Assembly (NCBI GenBank): GCA_012838805.1
Contig: DUON01000014.1
Location: forward strand, 66,900 to 112,145
Length of the DNA: 45,246 nucleotides
Direction: 5' to 3'
DNA from: Clostridiales bacterium
GTDB taxonomy: Bacteria > Bacillota > Clostridia > Christensenellales > DTU072
Shown here: one piece after another, positions 43,048 through 45,246 of the stretch
Numbering within the stretch: the first letter of the stretch is position 1
Layout: the number at the start of each line of letters is the position of its first letter
The notes under the pieces: model-generated
Seen by the model: only the letters and a program-made list of their open reading frames with translations
Databases searched by the model: none
What the model was told of the DNA's origin: nothing
Program-made: the position numbers and the translations under genes

Positions 43048-44217
43048 ATGCCCACATTTTTCAATAAAGTTTTTGAGGACGCAAGTCCGGTAGCTCCGCT
43101 TGGTCTTGTCGTACTTGAAGGCGCTCAAACACTTGGCAAGCTTATTGATTCATATTTAGTAAATTGGTACAATAGAGACATAGGGGTGAAAAACGCAAGA
43201 TTCAGAAAAGACACTTTTATTATCCCCTCAAAATGCCCGAGATTCACCACAGGCGACGGCAAAGGCATAATCAATGACACAGTCAGAGGCTTTGACTTGT
43301 ATATTCTTGTGGATGTGGGGAATTATCATTGTGAGTACAATATGCTTGGGCAGTCCAACAGAATGAGCCCCGATGACCATTATGCCGACCTTAAGAGAAT
43401 AATATCCGCAGCCGGCGGCAAACCCGAGAGAATAACTGTCATCATGCCTATGCTCTATGGCGGTAGGCAGCATAGAAGAAACTCCAGAGAATCCCTTGAC
43501 TGCGCCCAAATGCTTCAAGAATTGTACGCCATGGGCGTAAAAGACATCATAACCTTTGATGCACATGACCCAAGGGTGCAAAACGCCGTGCCTCTTATGG
43601 GCTTTGACAACTTTTTACCGTCCTATCAAATTATGAAAGCCCTTGTCGCTAAATATCCAAATTTGAAATTTGATAAGGACAACTTTATTATCGTATCTCC
43701 CGACGAAGGCGCCATGAGCAGAAATATTTATTACGCTTCGGTTTTGGGGCTGGACCTTGGGATGTTCTACAAAAGAAGAGACTATTCCTCAGTCGTCAAC
43801 GGCAGGAATCCTATCGTGGCGCATGAATATATCGGCTCAAATGTCAAAGGAAAAGATGTGTTTGTCGCCGATGATATCATAGCGACAGGAGACTCAATGC
43901 TAAGACTATGTTATGACCTTAAGAAAAGGGGAGCGAGAAGAATATTCTTGGCAAGCACTTACGCTTTGTTTACCGAAGGCGTGGACAAGTTTCAAAAAGC
44001 GTATGAAGAGGGGCTGTTTACCGCGGTCATAAGCACAAATCTTACCTATTGCAAAGAGGAAGTAAAGGAGCATGAGTGGTATATTCAAGCCGACATATCA
44101 AAATTCATAGCATATATAATCTCAGCCTGCAACCAAAACAAGTCATTATCTAATTTACTGGGCTCGTCCGAAAGAATCGAAGAATTGTTAAAAAAGATGA
44201 AACAGGAGGCGAAATAA
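43048..44217 (+). CDS. prs: Ribose-phosphate pyrophosphokinase, long divergent form
   Basis: Makes PRPP from ribose 5-phosphate and ATP, feeding nucleotide, His and Trp synthesis. The 389 residues exceed the usual 310-320, with extra length at the N-terminus and in the last 40 residues. Family sites are recognisable but altered: the ATP loop reads YGGRQHRRNSRES, the metal/ribose segment TFDAHDPRVQNAVPL stands where most have DLHAxQIQGFF, the pyrophosphate loop is VSPDEGAMSR, and the PRPP loop is VADDIIATGDSM. The ATG at 43048 is favoured by GGGAGG; a TTG one codon earlier is possible. I infer an active enzyme, possibly one of two paralogues in the genome. Confidence 0.88.
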   Translation: MPTFFNKVFEDASPVAPLGLVVLEGAQTLGKLIDSYLVNWYNRDIGVKNARFRKDTFIIPSKCPRFTTGDGKGIINDTVRGFDLYILVDVGNYHCEYNMLGQSNRMSPDDHYADLKRIISAAGGKPERITVIMPMLYGGRQHRRNSRESLDCAQMLQELYAMGVKDIITFDAHDPRVQNAVPLMGFDNFLPSYQIMKALVAKYPNLKFDKDNFIIVSPDEGAMSRNIYYASVLGLDLGMFYKRRDYSSVVNGRNPIVAHEYIGSNVKGKDVFVADDIIATGDSMLRLCYDLKKRGARRIFLASTYALFTEGVDKFQKAYEEGLFTAVISTNLTYCKEEVKEHEWYIQADISKFIAYIISACNQNKSLSNLLGSSERIEELLKKMKQEAK

Positions 44218-44234
44218 TATCATATAGAAAAAGC

Positions 44235-44279
44235 TTTTGACATATTTTTTTGGGGTTTGGGTTTTATGTTATGTCAAAA
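44235..44279. repeat. Perfect 10-bp inverted repeat after prs
   Basis: TTTTGACATA (44235-44244) and TATGTCAAAA (44270-44279) are exact inverted copies around a G/T-rich 25-base centre. No T run follows on the plus strand, so a terminator is doubtful; it may be a binding site in the roughly 280-base prs-rho gap. The remaining gap is AT-rich; TATAAT at 44398-44403, without a clear -35, may be the rho promoter. Confidence 0.4.
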
Positions 44280-44494
44280 AAATGCGTACAAAAGAAAAGC
44301 ATCTTAAATATTTCAAAAAATAGTTCTCTACTAATGTTAAGACCTTTCTATTTTAGAGTATCAATTTAGCTTATACGCATATAATTATATATGATAATAT
44401 AATGACAAAGACAAATAAAAAACAAACTTAATTTTTAGAAAACACTTCACATTAAGTTCAATAAAATGATTAAAAATAAATTAGGAGGAATAAA

Positions 44495-45246
44495 ATGATT
44501 TATTCTGATTTTACGAGAAAACAATATGACGCTATGAATATCTTTGAACTTCGTCATATTGGAAGAGAAATAGGAGTCAAATCTCCAACATCAAAAAATA
44601 AAGGAGAGCTTGTAGATAGTATTATGGAAAAAATTGAAGAAATCAAGCAAGGCAAGGCAAAGCTTCCCACTGAGAATACAACAAAAAAACGCAGCAGAGG
44701 CAGACCTCCCAAGTCTATTTTTACGCTTCAATCGACAAAGGATGTTATCCTTGGCGGTTCCCTGAAAGACGAAGACGGCGCCTCAATCCTGGACGACTTA
44801 TTGTCAAATCCAGAGGACGCTTTTCCGACTGAAGACGAAAAGCCCGCAGTCCCCCCAAAACAAAAAGAAAAGAAATCAAAAGAGAGGGAGAATAGAACTT
44901 GGCAAAAAAAAGAAAATTATGACGACGACCTTCCACTTTTGAAAAAAGAGGGCGTGTTGGAAATAATGCCCGACGGCTATGGCTTTTTAAGGGCGAAGAA
45001 TTGTGAGCCCGGCTCTGACGACGCTTATATTGCCGCCCAAAAGATAAAGAAAGGCGGTTTGAGAAAAGGCGACTATATCATTGCCGAAGCCAAACAGCAG
45101 ACGGAGAACAGACCTGCAGGAGTTATCAACATACTCACCGTAAACGGCAAGCCTCCAGAAAGCGCCTTAAACAGACCGTATTTTGACAACTTGACCCCGA
45201 TTTATCCCGACCATAGATTTAGGTTAGAGATACCAAATCAAAAAAA
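44495..45246 (+). CDS. rho: Transcription termination factor Rho, 3' end outside window
   Basis: Hexameric RNA helicase that ends untranslated transcripts; only the first 250 residues are in the window. The N-terminal helical domain reads MNIFELRHIGREIGVKSPTS. A charged, low-complexity linker of about 80 residues includes an AT-hook-like RSRGRPPKS (about 67-75). The primary RNA-binding cold-shock domain follows: GVLEIMPDGYGFLR, then KKGGLRKGDYIIAEAK, then NRPYFDNLTPIYPD, which leads into the ATPase part. The ATG follows an ideal AGGAGGA. The ATPase Walker motifs lie beyond the edge. Confidence 0.95.
   Translation, partial: MIYSDFTRKQYDAMNIFELRHIGREIGVKSPTSKNKGELVDSIMEKIEEIKQGKAKLPTENTTKKRSRGRPPKSIFTLQSTKDVILGGSLKDEDGASILDDLLSNPEDAFPTEDEKPAVPPKQKEKKSKERENRTWQKKENYDDDLPLLKKEGVLEIMPDGYGFLRAKNCEPGSDDAYIAAQKIKKGGLRKGDYIIAEAKQQTENRPAGVINILTVNGKPPESALNRPYFDNLTPIYPDHRFRLEIPNQK

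Noticed and set aside
44218..44494. Riboswitch or structured RNA leader before rho
   Set aside because: Apart from one AT-rich inverted repeat, I could find no conserved-looking stems, T-box or other known motif in this AT-rich gap.

Overview
The window looks like chromosomal DNA of a low-to-medium GC Firmicute of the class Clostridia, probably an uncultured lineage. Support comes from a trimeric NADH-linked [FeFe]-hydrogenase, an Rnf complex in the clostridial order C-D-G-E-A-B, SpoVT next to a SpoVB/YabM-type flippase and a MazG protein (the Bacillus spoVT-yabM-yabN order), the dnaX-ybaB-recR block, AGGAGG-type ribosome binding sites, and frequent TTG or GTG starts. Coding is dense on both strands, mostly in short operons. 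I saw no IS element, phage gene, CRISPR array, rRNA or tRNA. Several genes are decaying or frameshifted, which points either to genome streamlining or to a draft assembly with indel errors.

Layout. 1-3.1 kb: 3' part of an RND efflux pump with an unusual inserted segment, then an ArsR-type repressor on the opposite strand. 3.4-6.3 kb: ung (minus strand), divergent from a worn accessory operon (frameshifted DRTGG protein, truncated anti-sigma-type ATPase, PHP phosphoesterase, nadE) that ends at a terminator. 6.4-11.5 kb: hydrogenase operon (NuoE-like HydC, ATPase, 2Fe-2S protein, NuoF-like HydB, HydA) with a good promoter and terminator. 11.5-16.2 kb: dnaX, ybaB, recR, an AhpD-like protein, an SDR and a YhhN-family membrane protein. 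16.2-18.2 kb (minus): minE, minD and an esterase. 18.4-22.8 kb: an unrecognised membrane-anchored protein, tsaC/sua5 and a surface alpha/beta-hydrolase. 22.9-27.9 kb: rnfCDGEAB. 27.9-28.3 kb: frameshifted TspO-like gene (minus). 28.5-32.6 kb: spoVT, spoVB-like, mazG, the remnant of a tRNA-dihydrouridine synthase and a nitrilase-like protein lacking its cysteine. 32.7-36.3 kb: pgk, tpiA, gpmI. 36.5-43 kb: an SLC13/ArsB-type permease, a cupin regulator and a heterodimeric ABC exporter, one half of which has about 320 extra extracellular residues. 43-45.2 kb: a long ribose-phosphate pyrophosphokinase and the start of rho.

How it fits together. HydABC and Rnf imply an anaerobic fermenter that balances NADH and reduced ferredoxin by making H2 and by ion pumping. 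The pgk-tpiA-gpmI operon supplies lower glycolysis, and nadE, coupled to the hydrogenase accessory genes, supplies NAD. The observations I would follow first are two in-frame A-AAA-AAG slippery heptamers in dnaX, the first followed at once by a UGA in the -1 frame as in the E. coli tau/gamma switch; the ABC exporter with the very large extracellular insertion; and the set of broken genes.
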